NCBI RefSeq assembly: GCF_007859815.1
Contig: NZ_SJPH01000003.1
Location: 186,001-250,000, forward strand
Reading direction: 5' to 3'
Length of the DNA: 64,000 nucleotides
From: Botrimarina hoheduenensis
Lineage (GTDB): Bacteria > Planctomycetota > Planctomycetia > Pirellulales > Lacipirellulaceae
The notes under the pieces were generated by a model. The model ran no database searches. It saw only the letters and a program-made list of their open reading frames with translations, and was not told where the DNA came from. The translations under genes and the position numbers were made by a program. Below, piece by piece: positions 26,977 through 36,248 of this stretch. Numbering within the stretch: the stretch's first letter is position 1; every line of letters starts with the position of its first letter.

Positions 26977-28839
26977 ATGGAACCGCCCATTACTCTCACC
27001 ACCTCTCTCTACCTGGCCACGGTGCTGGCCCTAGGGGTCACGGCGCAGTGGTTGGCTTGGCGAACGAAGCTGCCGGCGATTGTTCTGCTCCTGGCCTCGG
27101 GGTTCGGGTTGGGCCTGATCGTCGGACCGCCCGAAGACTATGTGGGTTCCGAGGCCCTCTTGCCGATGGTCTCGTTGGCGGTGGGCGTGATCCTGTTCGA
27201 GGGGGGTCTCAGCCTGCACTTCAAAGAGGTTCGCGAGACCGGGGCGGTCATCCTCCGGCTCGTCACGGTCGGACTGGCCGTGACCTGGGCCGCCTCGACC
27301 GTTGCGGCTCACTGGATGCTCGGCTTCTCGTGGCCGATGGCAACCTTGGTGGGCGCGCTGCTTACCGTTAGCGGCCCGACGGTCATCCTCCCGCTGCTGC
27401 GTCAGGTGCGCCCGGTGGGCCGCATCGGTTCGGTCATCAAATGGGAAGGAATCGTCAACGACCCGATCGGGGCCGTGCTGGCCGCGTTGGTGTTTGAGGT
27501 TGTCGCCCACGGCTTTGGCGAAGGGCTGGCCCGCGAATCCGCTTTTATCCTCGGCAAGACCGCCTTGGTGGGGCTGGTCCTCGGCGGGGGTGCCGCGTGG
27601 CTGATCGTGCAGATGCTGCAGCGCTACCTGATTCCGGACTACCTCCAAAACCCCATGGTCTTGGCGCTCGTGGTCCTCGTGTATGCGCTCTCGAATGCGC
27701 TGCAGTCCGAGTCGGGGCTCGTGACCGTGACGGTGCTGGGCTTGCTGCTCGCCAACCAGAACCGGACCACGGTCAAGCACGTTATCGAGTTCAAGGAAAA
27801 CCTGCGCGTGCTGCTGATTGCCGTGCTGTTTATCGTGCTCTCATCTCGCGTGAAGATCGGCCAGGAAGAGGTCGGCCAAATCGGCTGGGGAGGCCTGCTG
27901 TTCGTTGCCACACTGATCTTGGTTATCCGCCCGGCCGCCACCCTGCTGGCTACCGTCGGTAGCGACCTGAAGCGTAACGAGCGACTCCTGTTGGCGTGGA
28001 TTCATCCACGCGGGATTGTCGCAGCGGCGGTGGCGTCTCTGTTCGCAATCGGACTGCAACGCAGCGATGCCGTCGCTCCCGAGATGAAAGCAGAAGCTGA
28101 CAAGCTGGTGCTCATCACCTTCCTGGTAATTGTCGGGACCGTGCTCACTTACGGTCTGACACTCGGCCCGCTCGCGCGGCGGCTCGGGCTTTCACGCGAT
28201 GACCCGCAGGGGGTGCTGTTCGCCGGTGCTTCGACGATCGTTCGCCAGATCGCTCAAGCTCTGGAAGCCGAAGGCGTCCGCGCCATGCTTGTCGATACCA
28301 ACCCGCAGAACGTCGCCGCGGCCCGGATGAACGGCTTAAACGTTCACTACGCGAGCATCGGTAGTGACTTTGTCGTCCAGGGAGTCGACCTGGGAGACAT
28401 CGGTCGTATGATCGCGATGACGCCGAACGATGAGGTGAATTCGATCGCGGCGATGGAGTTTCGCGAGCCCTTTGGCAGCGCGAACGTCTATCAACTGGCC
28501 CCCTCGGCGAAGACCAGCGAACGCCATCGACGGATCCCCGACCACCTGCGCGGCCGCGTGCTCTTCGGAGGCGACGTCACCTACGAAAAGCTGCGGCAGC
28601 GGATGGAAGAGGGCGCGCGGCTGAAGGCGACCACGCTCTCCGAAGATTTCAGTTTCGAACGCTTCAAACAGCAGTACGGAGATAACGTGCTGCTGCTCTT
28701 CACGTTTCCAGAAAATGGCAAGCTGCGGATCGGTGCCGTGGATCAACCGCTCGAGCCCAAAGCCGGCGTCAAGATCCTGGCCTTGGTGAACCCTCCTGCG
28801 GAAGGTTTTCACGCCAACGAAAGCGGCATCTTGCGTTAA
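26977..28839 (+). CDS. Cation:proton antiporter (CPA1/NhaP type) with C-terminal RCK (TrkA-N/TrkA-C-like) domain
   Basis: A 620-residue protein. About twelve hydrophobic helices cover residues 1-400. The ion-binding motif is 'WEGIVNDPIGAVLAAL' with the conserved Asn-Asp near residues 160-161; 'VGALLTVSGPTVILPLL' and 'VILFEGGLSLHFKE' are other family segments. From about residue 410 comes a Rossmann-like RCK module: 'GVLFAGASTIVRQIAQALEA', 'VRAMLVDTNPQNV', 'NGLNVHYASIGSD'; the C-terminal part (about 545-615) resembles TrkA-C. The Gly pattern of the nucleotide site is modified (GASTIV in place of GxGxxG). The probable role is Na+/H+ or K+/H+ exchange with cytosolic ligand control. The ATG at 26977 was chosen over an upstream start. 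Confidence 0.9.
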   Translation: MEPPITLTTSLYLATVLALGVTAQWLAWRTKLPAIVLLLASGFGLGLIVGPPEDYVGSEALLPMVSLAVGVILFEGGLSLHFKEVRETGAVILRLVTVGLAVTWAASTVAAHWMLGFSWPMATLVGALLTVSGPTVILPLLRQVRPVGRIGSVIKWEGIVNDPIGAVLAALVFEVVAHGFGEGLARESAFILGKTALVGLVLGGGAAWLIVQMLQRYLIPDYLQNPMVLALVVLVYALSNALQSESGLVTVTVLGLLLANQNRTTVKHVIEFKENLRVLLIAVLFIVLSSRVKIGQEEVGQIGWGGLLFVATLILVIRPAATLLATVGSDLKRNERLLLAWIHPRGIVAAAVASLFAIGLQRSDAVAPEMKAEADKLVLITFLVIVGTVLTYGLTLGPLARRLGLSRDDPQGVLFAGASTIVRQIAQALEAEGVRAMLVDTNPQNVAAARMNGLNVHYASIGSDFVVQGVDLGDIGRMIAMTPNDEVNSIAAMEFREPFGSANVYQLAPSAKTSERHRRIPDHLRGRVLFGGDVTYEKLRQRMEEGARLKATTLSEDFSFERFKQQYGDNVLLLFTFPENGKLRIGAVDQPLEPKAGVKILALVNPPAEGFHANESGILR

Positions 28840-28931
28840 CCGCGACGCTACGCAACCGAGCGGCTGGGGAGCCTTACGTCGCGCGTACGGTGATGCGCCT
28901 GAAGAGCGTACCGCCCGCCTCATCGCGGCGA

Positions 28932-29795
28932 TCATCCCTGCACACGCGGCGCGAGTCGCCACGCAAGACGACAGGGCGATTGTTGCTTGCGCAAGTCGCT
29001 CGCGGAATTCCACCGACGCTCGGCGGAAACCGAGACGGCCTCGGCAGTAAGCACTAACTCCGCGGCTTTGAAAGGCCAAGGATCGACGTCTACCCACCCG
29101 CTGCCGATCGGCTTGCTAGGTTCACCTGTCGTCTCCCTGGCGGGCGTGAAGTGGACGCCCACCAGAGGGGCCACGCCGCCAACAATCAGCGGCTCAGCTT
29201 GTTCCATCGGCTCATCTCGGCTGGGACACAGGCAGCAGAACCACAAGCTCATCCAGTCCAGCGCTTGCAACCACTCCAGGCAGTTCTCGGCAAGGATTGG
29301 TGTGTGCTGGGTTGAAGCGTCGAGCCATTCCCGAAGCCAGTCCGCACGCAGGGCGTCTACCCGTGCGAGCCATGGCCGCCACTGTTCGTAGTCCTCATCC
29401 ACTTTGGACTGCAAACGGGAGAAGTGACTCGCAACGACCCAGCCTGCTAGCGGACCAATCGCGCGACAGATGTCGATCGAAGCGGACCAGATTCGCTGGG
29501 CGTCGTCCGGAGGCATCTCGGTAAATGAGTAGGGCCTCCCGTGCTCGGGATCGATGCCGGGGCTAGCCCACCAGTCGGCCCAGCCATCATCGTGATGGAG
29601 AACCGCCCGCAAGAACTCGGCACGGACACCGGCTAGCGGAGCGGCAGGGTCGGTCGCCGAGCACAGCAGCGGCGCAACCCGCTCGTTGCCCCAGGCGGCG
29701 GCCAGCTCGTGGCTCAGCCGGGCGTGCTCCTGCTGAGAAATCAGCAGCCATTGGGCGGGTGATTTTGCCCCTCGCGGGGCAGCGCGGCGGATCAT
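28932..29795 (-). CDS. DUF3891-like protein
   Basis: A 287-residue soluble protein, starting at the ATG at 29795. The N-terminus 'QWLLISQQEHARLSHELAAA', followed by 'FLRAVLHHDDGWADWWASP', gives a His/Asp-rich pattern typical of DUF3891, which has the look of a metal-dependent HD-type fold. Later 'VVASHFSRLQ' and 'EWLQALDWMSLWFCCLCPS' fit the same family. No catalytic role is known to me. It is downstream of the aldolase gene on the same strand with a 129-bp gap. Confidence 0.8.
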   Translation of the reverse strand: MIRRAAPRGAKSPAQWLLISQQEHARLSHELAAAWGNERVAPLLCSATDPAAPLAGVRAEFLRAVLHHDDGWADWWASPGIDPEHGRPYSFTEMPPDDAQRIWSASIDICRAIGPLAGWVVASHFSRLQSKVDEDYEQWRPWLARVDALRADWLREWLDASTQHTPILAENCLEWLQALDWMSLWFCCLCPSRDEPMEQAEPLIVGGVAPLVGVHFTPARETTGEPSKPIGSGWVDVDPWPFKAAELVLTAEAVSVSAERRWNSASDLRKQQSPCRLAWRLAPRVQG

Positions 29796-29924
29796 GCACG
29801 ACCTCCGGCTAACGCCTGCAGCCGAGCATATCGGCCACGACACAAGCAGCTAACTCAGCAAGCCGGCGAGGCCCATCCCCACCGGCTTGCTCAGAAAATT
29901 CAAACCGCAAACGATGCGCTTCGC

Positions 29925-30962
29925 TCAGCGATAGTAGCTAACGAAGTCGGCAATGGTCTTGCACTTGATCTTGCCGGCATTGCCCGCCTGGCCAAAGGCG
30001 GTCATCCGCGCGATGCAGGTTTGCTTCATCGCCTCGCGGGCGGGCTTCATCCAGTCGCGGACGTCGAACTTCTCGGGGCTGGTGAACAGCAGCTTACGCA
30101 CCGCCCCGGTCATCGCCATGCGGTTGTCGGTATCAACATTGATCTTCCGCACACCGTGCTTGATCCCTTTCTGGATCTCTTCAACCGGCACGCCGTAAGT
30201 CTGCTTCATCTCACCACCGTACTGGTTGATGATGTCTTGCAGCTCTTGCGGCACGCTCGACGAGCCGTGCATGACCAAGTGGCAGTTGGGCAGACGCTTG
30301 TGGATCTCTTCAATGCGACCCATATCCAGCACGTCGCCGGTGGGCTTCTTCGTGAACTTGTAGGCACCGTGGCTGGTACCGATCGCGACCGCAAGCGCAT
30401 CGACGCCCGTATCGGCAACAAAGCGTTCGGCCTCGTCGGGATCCGTCAGCAGCTGGTCGTGCGAGAGCGCTTCGGTAGCACCATGGCCGTCTTCTTGCTC
30501 ACCGCCGCCGGTCTCGAGAGAACCAAGGCAACCCAGCTCTCCTTCGACCGATACGCCCTGGGCGTGCGCCGAATCGACCACCTTCTTGGTCACCGCGACG
30601 TTGTAGGCGTAGTCGCCGGGGCTACAACCATCTTCCTTCAACGAGCCGTCCATCATGACACTTGTAAAGCCCTGGTCGATCGCGCTCTGGCAAGTGTCGG
30701 GGCTGTTGCCGTGATCCTGGTGCATGACGATCGGGATCTTGGGGTGCAGCTCTGCGGCGGCCAGCATCAGGTGACGCAGGTACGCATCCTGCGAATAGCT
30801 CCGCGCCCCACGCGAAGCCTGGATAATGACCGGCGAGTCGGTCTCTTCGGCGGCCGCCATGATCGCCTGGATCTGTTCCATGTTGTTGACGTTAAAGGCA
30901 GCCAACCCGTAGTTGTTCTCGGCGGCGTGATCGAGCAACAGGCGCATCGGGACCAGGGGCAT
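29925..30962 (-). CDS. fbaA: Fructose-bisphosphate aldolase, class II
   Basis: A 345-residue zinc enzyme that cleaves fructose 1,6-bisphosphate to DHAP and glyceraldehyde 3-phosphate. Zinc and catalytic residues are visible: '[13 protein letters not shown]' (H81, D83, H84), '[11 protein letters not shown]', '[11 protein letters not shown]', '[10 protein letters not shown]' and '[19 protein letters not shown]'. The insertion '[12 protein letters not shown]' after the ELG motif is typical of the Calvin-cycle subtype. The N-terminus '[19 protein letters not shown]' is standard. It stands between lipoprotein and DUF3891 genes, not with other glycolytic genes. Confidence 0.96.
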   Translation of the reverse strand: MPLVPMRLLLDHAAENNYGLAAFNVNNMEQIQAIMAAAEETDSPVIIQASRGARSYSQDAYLRHLMLAAAELHPKIPIVMHQDHGNSPDTCQSAIDQGFTSVMMDGSLKEDGCSPGDYAYNVAVTKKVVDSAHAQGVSVEGELGCLGSLETGGGEQEDGHGATEALSHDQLLTDPDEAERFVADTGVDALAVAIGTSHGAYKFTKKPTGDVLDMGRIEEIHKRLPNCHLVMHGSSSVPQELQDIINQYGGEMKQTYGVPVEEIQKGIKHGVRKINVDTDNRMAMTGAVRKLLFTSPEKFDVRDWMKPAREAMKQTCIARMTAFGQAGNAGKIKCKTIADFVSYYR

Positions 30963-31132
30963 CGGAAGACTCCTCGATTCTCTTACGGCTTAGTTAAAAG
31001 CGGGCCAATTGGCCGGCGGGGTGCTTGGACAACTGTCTTAGCTCATCCCACAGCGTACCGCAGCAACCGCGGCTTTTCGAGTGTCCCCAGGGCGGCAGAA
31101 AGCCGCACCCCTCCCCCGGCCGACGACGCCAC

Positions 31133-32089
31133 TCAGCCGCCCAGGCCGGGGTCCCGCGGTGCCCCAAACGCCGGGTCGGGCGGGGCCTGCGTCAGCCGGA
31201 TCAGGATCGCTTTGCGATGGCCGGTTGGACCCTGATCCGCTTGGTGAAAATAGGGGCCAAGCTGTCCCGCACAGTCGGGCAGACTCGTCACGAGCAGCAT
31301 CTCTCCCACTACCAGCGGGGCCGCGACCCGCAGTTCGTCGTAAACCCGTTTCTCACGCTCCATCTTCTGGAACGCGATCATGCTCGTCTCGTCGCGGACC
31401 CACTCCGCACGGGGCGAGCCGAGGTGCAGCTCGGGGGTTAGGCCCACCGCATACGCGCCGTCATCCCCCCGATCAACCCGCAGCCGATACACCGCCTGGG
31501 CGTTTCGGAAGGTGGAACCCGTCAGGTCCGCCTCGAGCACGATCGCCTCTTCGTAGACCTGCGAAGCGAGCAAGGTTACCGGCTCTCCGGGGCGTACGGC
31601 CATGGTTCTTCCGCGGACCCCTGTCTGCTCGCCGAGCCCCGATTCCTTCTCATCGGGGGCCGGCGTCGCCGCCTCGCCGGAGTCTGTCTGGTGACGCCGA
31701 CGCCCCAGCGGATCCAGCAGCCGAACGATCACCTCCGGCGGTGCTCCTCCGACAACGCCTGCCCGCAGACCATTGCCCAGCAGCGCCGACCGTCGCTCAG
31801 GATCGATCCGGTCCTCTTGAACGAAGCGCCAAAGCTGGCGATCGAACTCGGGACCTTCCGCCGGCAGATTGGCCCAGAAGATGTCGAGCGTCACCGCATC
31901 GGACGACGCCCGCGCCGCGCGCAGCGGCGACTCGTGTTTCGTTTCGAGCTTATCCACCATCAGCAACGAGCCGCAGCCGCCGGTGCTGATCACCAAGCCC
32001 AGCGTCAAGAACAGCGCAGTCGAAAAAGGGCCGTTTCTAGGGCCGTCGCGCCACACCGAACGAGCGATGATAAAGGAACGCCTGATCAC
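31133..32089 (-). CDS. Lipoprotein of unknown function
   Basis: A 318-residue protein with a lipoprotein signal: basic N-terminus, hydrophobic stretch, then STGGC with lipidated Cys at 39. The mature part has 'VTLDIFWANLPAEGPEFDRQ', 'LWRFVQEDRIDPERRSALLGN', 'VYRLRVDRGDDGAYAVGLTPE' and 'VAAPLVVGEMLLVTSLP', apparently two beta-rich parts joined by a charged linker (about 140-170). No known catalytic motif is seen. The frame opens with an Arg-rich stretch that may be an over-long N-terminus; a start nearer the hydrophobic region is possible. It lies 82 bp upstream of the last minus-strand neighbour (32172). Confidence 0.8.
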   Translation of the reverse strand: MIRRSFIIARSVWRDGPRNGPFSTALFLTLGLVISTGGCGSLLMVDKLETKHESPLRAARASSDAVTLDIFWANLPAEGPEFDRQLWRFVQEDRIDPERRSALLGNGLRAGVVGGAPPEVIVRLLDPLGRRRHQTDSGEAATPAPDEKESGLGEQTGVRGRTMAVRPGEPVTLLASQVYEEAIVLEADLTGSTFRNAQAVYRLRVDRGDDGAYAVGLTPELHLGSPRAEWVRDETSMIAFQKMEREKRVYDELRVAAPLVVGEMLLVTSLPDCAGQLGPYFHQADQGPTGHRKAILIRLTQAPPDPAFGAPRDPGLGG

Positions 32090-32171
32090 GCTCGGACCGT
32101 AGCGAAATCGCCGCTTCGCGGCCAGATCGACCCCTGCGGTAAAAAACGGGGCCCCCCCGTGGGCGAGCCGC

Positions 32172-32747
32172 TCAGGCCGCTGCTAGCGGTGCCAAGCGTG
32201 GCACACGAAACCGACGACCGCTTACCCCACCGTGCTCTTGTACGAGTTCCTCGAAGTTCACCTCGAGGAAGGCGTACACCCCCGTCGGCGGATCGGCTGA
32301 AAGCCACCGCTTGGCAAGGCCCGCCGCGTGAGCGTCGTAATCCTGCTGGCTATGGCCATGGGCGTAGCAACGGCCATCGTGACGGCGTAGGTCACCGTCC
32401 ATCGCCGGCGAGACGTGCCACAACTCGTGCACAATCGTTGTGAGCTTCTCTTCCAGCGCGTGATCGAGAAACCGGGGCAAGTAGAAGTTCAAGAGGTAAA
32501 GCAGCTCGCGGCCATCATCACCCAACACCCGGGGACAACCATAAACGCGGCGACCGCGGCGTTCCGTGATGGCACCGTCGCGGAAGCGCAGCGGCGTGAG
32601 CGACGCTTGCAGGCCATGGGGCACGCGAGCGCGAGCCTGTCGATAGCCCACACCGATTCGGTCCATCTGCACGTGAGCTAGCTCCGGCAGCCGGCGTGTG
32701 AGATCCACGCACACAGCCCGCATCATGGCAGAGAAATCAAGCGGCAT
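32172..32747 (-). CDS. Putative zinc metallopeptidase-like protein (HELWH)
   Basis: A 191-residue protein, starting at the ATG at 32747. A zincin motif HExxH appears as 'TTIVHELWHVSP' (H107, E108, H111), followed by 'CYAHGHSQQDYDAHAAGLA', whose His residues could supply the third ligand. Before it, 'IGVGYRQARARVPHGLQASL', 'CPRVLGDDGRELLYLLNFYLPRF' suggests a beta-sheet leading to the active-site helix. No signal peptide is seen, so it should act in the cytoplasm. It follows rplQ on the same strand after a hairpin. The peptidase role is inferred from the motif; no family was recognised. The longer open frame upstream overlaps rplQ and was rejected. Confidence 0.78.
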   Translation of the reverse strand: MPLDFSAMMRAVCVDLTRRLPELAHVQMDRIGVGYRQARARVPHGLQASLTPLRFRDGAITERRGRRVYGCPRVLGDDGRELLYLLNFYLPRFLDHALEEKLTTIVHELWHVSPAMDGDLRRHDGRCYAHGHSQQDYDAHAAGLAKRWLSADPPTGVYAFLEVNFEELVQEHGGVSGRRFRVPRLAPLAAA

Positions 32748-32791
32748 GGTTGCTAGCGAAGGGTTGCTGGCAAAAGGGTTGCTGGCTAAGA
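32748..32791. repeat. Three tandem 14-15-bp imperfect repeats
   Basis: Units begin with GGTTGCT at 32748-32761, 32762-32776 and 32777-32791 (for example GGTTGCTGGCAAAAG). They abut the start codon of the metallopeptidase-like gene. The same kind of triple repeat occurs upstream of rpoA and fusA. Function unknown. Confidence 0.75.
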
Positions 32792-32828
32792 GTGGCGGCG
32801 TAGCGGGTAAAGGCCGGGGCCAAACGAG

Positions 32829-32868
32829 CGAAGACCGACTCCCCATCGTGGAGGGGAACCGGTCTTCG
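32829..32868 (-). terminator. Hairpin downstream of rplQ, probable terminator
   Basis: A 9-bp perfect stem, CGAAGACCG (32829-32837) with CGGTCTTCG (32860-32868), and an inner CCCC/GGGG pairing. It sits 66 nt after the rplQ stop. On the minus strand there is no strong T-run, so its efficiency is uncertain. It may also work in the other direction. Confidence 0.6.
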
Positions 32869-32934
32869 TGTGATAACGTTTTCTGTGTGGCCGGAGGAAG
32901 ATCGATCGGCCGAGCGTGTCGCAGAGCGAAAGCT

Positions 32935-33600
32935 TTAGGCTTCGCCAGCCGGGGTGCTCTCTTGGGCCGGGGCATCCTTAGCAGGCTTGGCCTTCTTGGC
33001 AGGGGCCGCGGGGGCGGCGTCGTCCGCATCGAACGCCGGACGCTCGCTCTTGACGGCAACCCGGTCACGAACGCCAACAAACTCCAGGATCGCGCGGACG
33101 CCGGCATCTCCCAAACGTGGAGCGGCGAGACGCATCACGCGGGTGTAACCGCCGGGACGCTCCTCAAAACGCGGGGCGATCTCCTCGAACAACACGCTCA
33201 CCGCTTGCTTGTCGCCCAGCAGCTTCAAGCAGCGACGGCGCGCCGTGACGGTGGGGGCAATCGCTTGGTTCCACTTCTGCCAGCGGTCGCTGCTGCGCCA
33301 CTTCTTCCAGGCATCGCTGCCGCGCTCAGCACCGGGCGCGAGGTCGGCCGCGGCGCGAGCCGCCGGCAACGATCGCTTGGCAATCGTCACACACTTCTCA
33401 ACCAGCGGGCGGACTTCCTTGGCCTTGCTGATGGTCGTGACGATGCGGCCCTTGACCTTCGGCTCGGACTCAAGCTTTAGGTAGCGCAGATCGTCGGTGT
33501 CCCGCTCCGTCAGGATCAGCGCGCTGGCGAGGTTGCGGAGCAACGCCCGTTGGTGGTTTGGGTTGCGGCCTAACTTGCGGCCTCGACGGCGGTGTCGCAT
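32935..33600 (-). CDS. rplQ: 50S ribosomal protein L17, enlarged
   Basis: A 221-residue form of L17 (E. coli 127 residues). The N-terminus 'MRHRRRGRKLGRNPNHQRAL' and 'RNLASALILTERD' are standard, as is 'PLVEKCVTIAKR'. An insertion of about 40 residues follows ('AADLAPGAERGSDAWKKWRS', rich in Trp, Ala and Arg). The core then resumes at 'LKLLGDKQAVSVLFEEIAPR' and 'GGYTRVMRLAAPRLGD'. The last 40 residues are an Ala/Pro/Lys tail. L17 lies at the exit-tunnel side of the large subunit; the extra parts would be surface-exposed. It is the last gene of the alpha operon here. Confidence 0.96.
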   Translation of the reverse strand: MRHRRRGRKLGRNPNHQRALLRNLASALILTERDTDDLRYLKLESEPKVKGRIVTTISKAKEVRPLVEKCVTIAKRSLPAARAAADLAPGAERGSDAWKKWRSSDRWQKWNQAIAPTVTARRRCLKLLGDKQAVSVLFEEIAPRFEERPGGYTRVMRLAAPRLGDAGVRAILEFVGVRDRVAVKSERPAFDADDAAPAAPAKKAKPAKDAPAQESTPAGEA

Positions 33601-33669
33601 GGCAACGTGAGCGGTTAGCGGAAACGGTTGGTCGCAGCAGAGGGGGGGAGGGAATCTGGCCCGAAGGGG

Positions 33670-34662
33670 TCAGACACCAACAGCGGGCGGAACCCGCATT
33701 CCAAGATGCAGGCCTAGCTTGGCGAGCTTCTCTTGGACCTCAGTAAGCGTGGTCTCGCCAAAGTTACGCACTTCGAGGAGCTGATCCTCGTTGCGGGTGA
33801 CGAGCTCACGCACGGTCAGGATGTTCTCCGACTCCAGGCAGTTGCCCGCCCGGACGGAAAGATTTAGGTCAGCAATCAGGGTGTTCAGCTTGGCCTCGAT
33901 CGCCGGGTCCATGCCCGTCGAGCTTGCCACGCGCGCCGCACTGCGGACCTGGGGGCCCAACTCCGAGTACTGAACAAACGGGTTGAGGTGCTTGCGAAGG
34001 ATCTTGGCCGACTCGACCATGGCCATCTCGGGCCCGACCGAACCGTCGGTCCAGATCTCAAGCGTCAGCTTGTCGTAGTTGGTCTTCTGACCGACGCGGG
34101 TCTCTTCGACCGCGTAACGCACGCGTGTGACAGGGCTGAAGATCGCATCGACCGGGATGATGCCGATCTCTTGGATGTTCTGGCTGTGCTCGCTGGAAGG
34201 GACATAGCCGCGTCCGTTCTCGACGACCATCTCCATGACGAACGGCACGTTGTCGGTCAGCGTGGCGATCACGTGATCCTTGTTGATCACCTCAACCGAC
34301 TCGTCGGTCTCGATGTCGCCAACGAGCACGTCGCCGGCGGAATTACGCTCCACGCGGAGCACCTTCATGCCGTCGCTATGGTTCTTTACGACCAGCGACT
34401 TGACGTTCAGCACAATATCCGTGGCGTCCTGAAGCACGCCGGGGATGGTGGTGAACTCGTGCTGGGCATTGTGGATCTTGATCTGCGTGACCGCACTGCC
34501 TTCGAGGCTCGAGAGCAGGATGCGGCGAAGGCTGTTGCCAACCGTTGTGCCAAAGCCACGCTCGAAGGGCTCCGCGACGAACTTGCCGTACGTCGGCGAG
34601 AGCGATTCTTGCTCGCAATGCACCATGCTCGGGAGTTCGAGACCGCGCCAACGGATATGCAT
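33670..34662 (-). CDS. rpoA: DNA-directed RNA polymerase alpha subunit
   Basis: A 330-residue subunit. The N-terminal assembly domain has '[31 protein letters not shown]' split by no gap; the key RRILLSS helix and '[14 protein letters not shown]' are present. The C-terminal domain (about 250-320) shows '[16 protein letters not shown]' and '[20 protein letters not shown]', the UP-element/activator-binding surface. The length is close to E. coli (329). It follows rpsD with a 238-bp spacer that carries short tandem repeats; rplQ is 69 bp downstream. Confidence 0.98.
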   Translation of the reverse strand: MHIRWRGLELPSMVHCEQESLSPTYGKFVAEPFERGFGTTVGNSLRRILLSSLEGSAVTQIKIHNAQHEFTTIPGVLQDATDIVLNVKSLVVKNHSDGMKVLRVERNSAGDVLVGDIETDESVEVINKDHVIATLTDNVPFVMEMVVENGRGYVPSSEHSQNIQEIGIIPVDAIFSPVTRVRYAVEETRVGQKTNYDKLTLEIWTDGSVGPEMAMVESAKILRKHLNPFVQYSELGPQVRSAARVASSTGMDPAIEAKLNTLIADLNLSVRAGNCLESENILTVRELVTRNEDQLLEVRNFGETTLTEVQEKLAKLGLHLGMRVPPAVGV

Positions 34663-34794
34663 GGTTATCTCCTTGAGAGGCGGTTAGTAAAGCTGCCGCG
34701 AGGTCCGAGGGGCTTCTGGCGAAACAGAAGCGGCGGGGCGATCGGGCTTCGCTTGTGCGGAGCGGCGGAGGCCACGCGGCTGATAATCGGTAAC

Positions 34795-34835
34795 GAGTTG
34801 TCGCCGAGTTATATGTTGCCGAGTTACTTGTCGCC
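34795..34835. repeat. Three tandem 11/15/15-bp imperfect repeats upstream of rpoA
   Basis: Units begin with GAGTT and end with GCC: 34795-34805, 34806-34820 and 34821-34835 (for example GAGTTACTTGTCGCC). They lie about 135 nt upstream of the rpoA start, in the rpoA-rpsD spacer. Possible protein-binding or promoter-proximal site, unproven. Confidence 0.75.
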
Positions 34836-34900
34836 GAACGGTAGGTAAGGAAGGGGGTGCCGGCAGGTGAGGCCGGGGACAAACGAACTTGCCATGCGGG

Positions 34901-35533
34901 TCAGCGCGAGCAAAGCTCAATGATCAGTTGTGTATCGATCGGGAGCGAGACGTCTTCGGGGCCCGGTAGTCGCCCAACGATCCCCTCGGGAACCTGGCTC
35001 TCGGTGATCGACAGGAAGTCAGGAACGTTCTTGCCGCCGGTGTCGGCTTGTGCCGCCCGAACGATATCCAAACTGCGAAGCTTGTTCTTGACCCGCACCA
35101 CGTCGCCAGCGCGGACCTGGGCGCTACCGATCGTGCACTTGTGACCGTTGAGCGTCACGTGGCCGTGGCGAACGAGCTGGCGTGCCGCGGAACGGCTCGA
35201 ACCAAACCCGAGACGATGCACGACATTGTCGAGCCGACGCTCGAGCAGCGAGAGCAGTACGTCGCCCGTGTTGCCCTTGGCACGCTCGGCCTTATCGAAG
35301 TACAGCCGAAACTGCTTCTCCAAGATGCCGTAATAGTGCTTAACCTTCTGCTTCTCCCGCAGCTGAATGCCGTAATCGGTTTGCTTGTTACGGCGAGCCG
35401 ATTGCTGCTGACCAGGGGGAGTGTTGCGACGCTCGAAAGCGCACTTCGGCGAATCGCAGCGGGTGCCCTTGAGGAAGAGCTTCGCTCCGTCGCGACGGCA
35501 AAGTCGGCAAACCGGTCCGGTGTAACGTGCCAT
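34901..35533 (-). CDS. rpsD: 30S ribosomal protein S4, zinc-binding form
   Basis: A 210-residue primary 16S rRNA-binding protein that also represses the alpha operon in other bacteria. The N-terminus has Cys at 9, 12, 26 and 31 ('CRLCRRDGAKLFLKGTRC', then 'CAFERR'), the zinc-binding form. 'KQKVKHYYGILEKQFRLYF' and the S4 RNA-binding domain 'LERRLDNVVHRLGFGSSRSA', 'VRHGHVTLNG' follow. The ATG at 35533 was taken because an upstream start adds an unrelated peptide. rpsK lies 92 bp upstream. Confidence 0.98.
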   Translation of the reverse strand: MARYTGPVCRLCRRDGAKLFLKGTRCDSPKCAFERRNTPPGQQQSARRNKQTDYGIQLREKQKVKHYYGILEKQFRLYFDKAERAKGNTGDVLLSLLERRLDNVVHRLGFGSSRSAARQLVRHGHVTLNGHKCTIGSAQVRAGDVVRVKNKLRSLDIVRAAQADTGGKNVPDFLSITESQVPEGIVGRLPGPEDVSLPIDTQLIIELCSR

Positions 35534-35625
35534 AAGTGGCTTGTAGTTTCTGAGGCTGCAGGTGTTTGGTAAAGGAACAATCGGCTCGCGGCGGCCACAC
35601 GGGCCGCCAGCCAAGCCAGCGGGAA

Positions 35626-36024
35626 TCAGACCCGACGCTTCTTGCGGGGGCGGCAACCGTTGTGCGGAAGCGGCGTGATGTCTTCGATCGACTTGACCTT
35701 CAGGCCAGCGGCTTCGAGGGCCGTGATCGCGCTCTCGCGACCACTGCCCGGCCCCTTCACCTTGACGTCCACGTCACGCAGACCGTACTTCTTCGCCTTC
35801 TCCGCGGCCTGCTGAGCGGCACACTGACCGGCGAACGGGGTGCTCTTGCGGGAGCCCTTAAAACCGCTCGTGCCACCGCTCGCCCAACACAGGGTATCGC
35901 CCTTGGTGTCGGTGATCGTGACCGTCGTGTTGTTGAAGGTTGCGTTCACATAAGCAACGCCCGCGGCGATGCTGCGACGTGTACGGCGACGTGAATCGCT
36001 AGTGGACTTGGTGCTCTTGGCCAC
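35626..36024 (-). CDS. rpsK: 30S ribosomal protein S11
   Basis: A 132-residue protein of the 30S platform that contacts the Shine-Dalgarno helix. It shows '[18 protein letters not shown]', '[20 protein letters not shown]', '[19 protein letters not shown]' and the conserved end '[12 protein letters not shown]'. The length fits the family. It lies between rpsD and rpsM, the normal order, but with a 224-bp spacer to rpsM. Confidence 0.98.
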   Translation of the reverse strand: MAKSTKSTSDSRRRTRRSIAAGVAYVNATFNNTTVTITDTKGDTLCWASGGTSGFKGSRKSTPFAGQCAAQQAAEKAKKYGLRDVDVKVKGPGSGRESAITALEAAGLKVKSIEDITPLPHNGCRPRKKRRV

Positions 36025-36198
36025 GCTCGGGTCTCTTGGGGATATGAGCTCTCGCTAAGCTGAGCTCGACCGTGCTGAATTTTCTGTCGGTTTTTTGTGG
36101 TCGTGTTTTCTGCGATCGAGGGGGGGGCGTTGCCGGGGAGACAAAGCCCCCGGCTTTCACCCGGTCTGCCGGAGCGAGCGGTGGGGACGGCTGCCTCG

Positions 36199-36232
36199 CT
36201 GCTGCCCCACTCTGTTCTGCTGCCCCACTCTG
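36199..36232. repeat. Perfect 16-bp direct repeat in the rpsK-rpsM spacer
   Basis: CTGCTGCCCCACTCTG occurs at 36199-36214 and 36217-36232, an 18-nt period. It is just downstream of the rpsM stop codon on the minus strand. No function is evident. Confidence 0.85.
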
Positions 36233-36248
36233 CCGGGTGCCTCCAAAA

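Noticed and set aside
32748-33107. N-terminal extension of the HELWH protein
   Set aside because: It runs antiparallel to nothing but overlaps rplQ codons in another frame and is Arg/Pro-rich without a fold; the ATG at 32747 is better.
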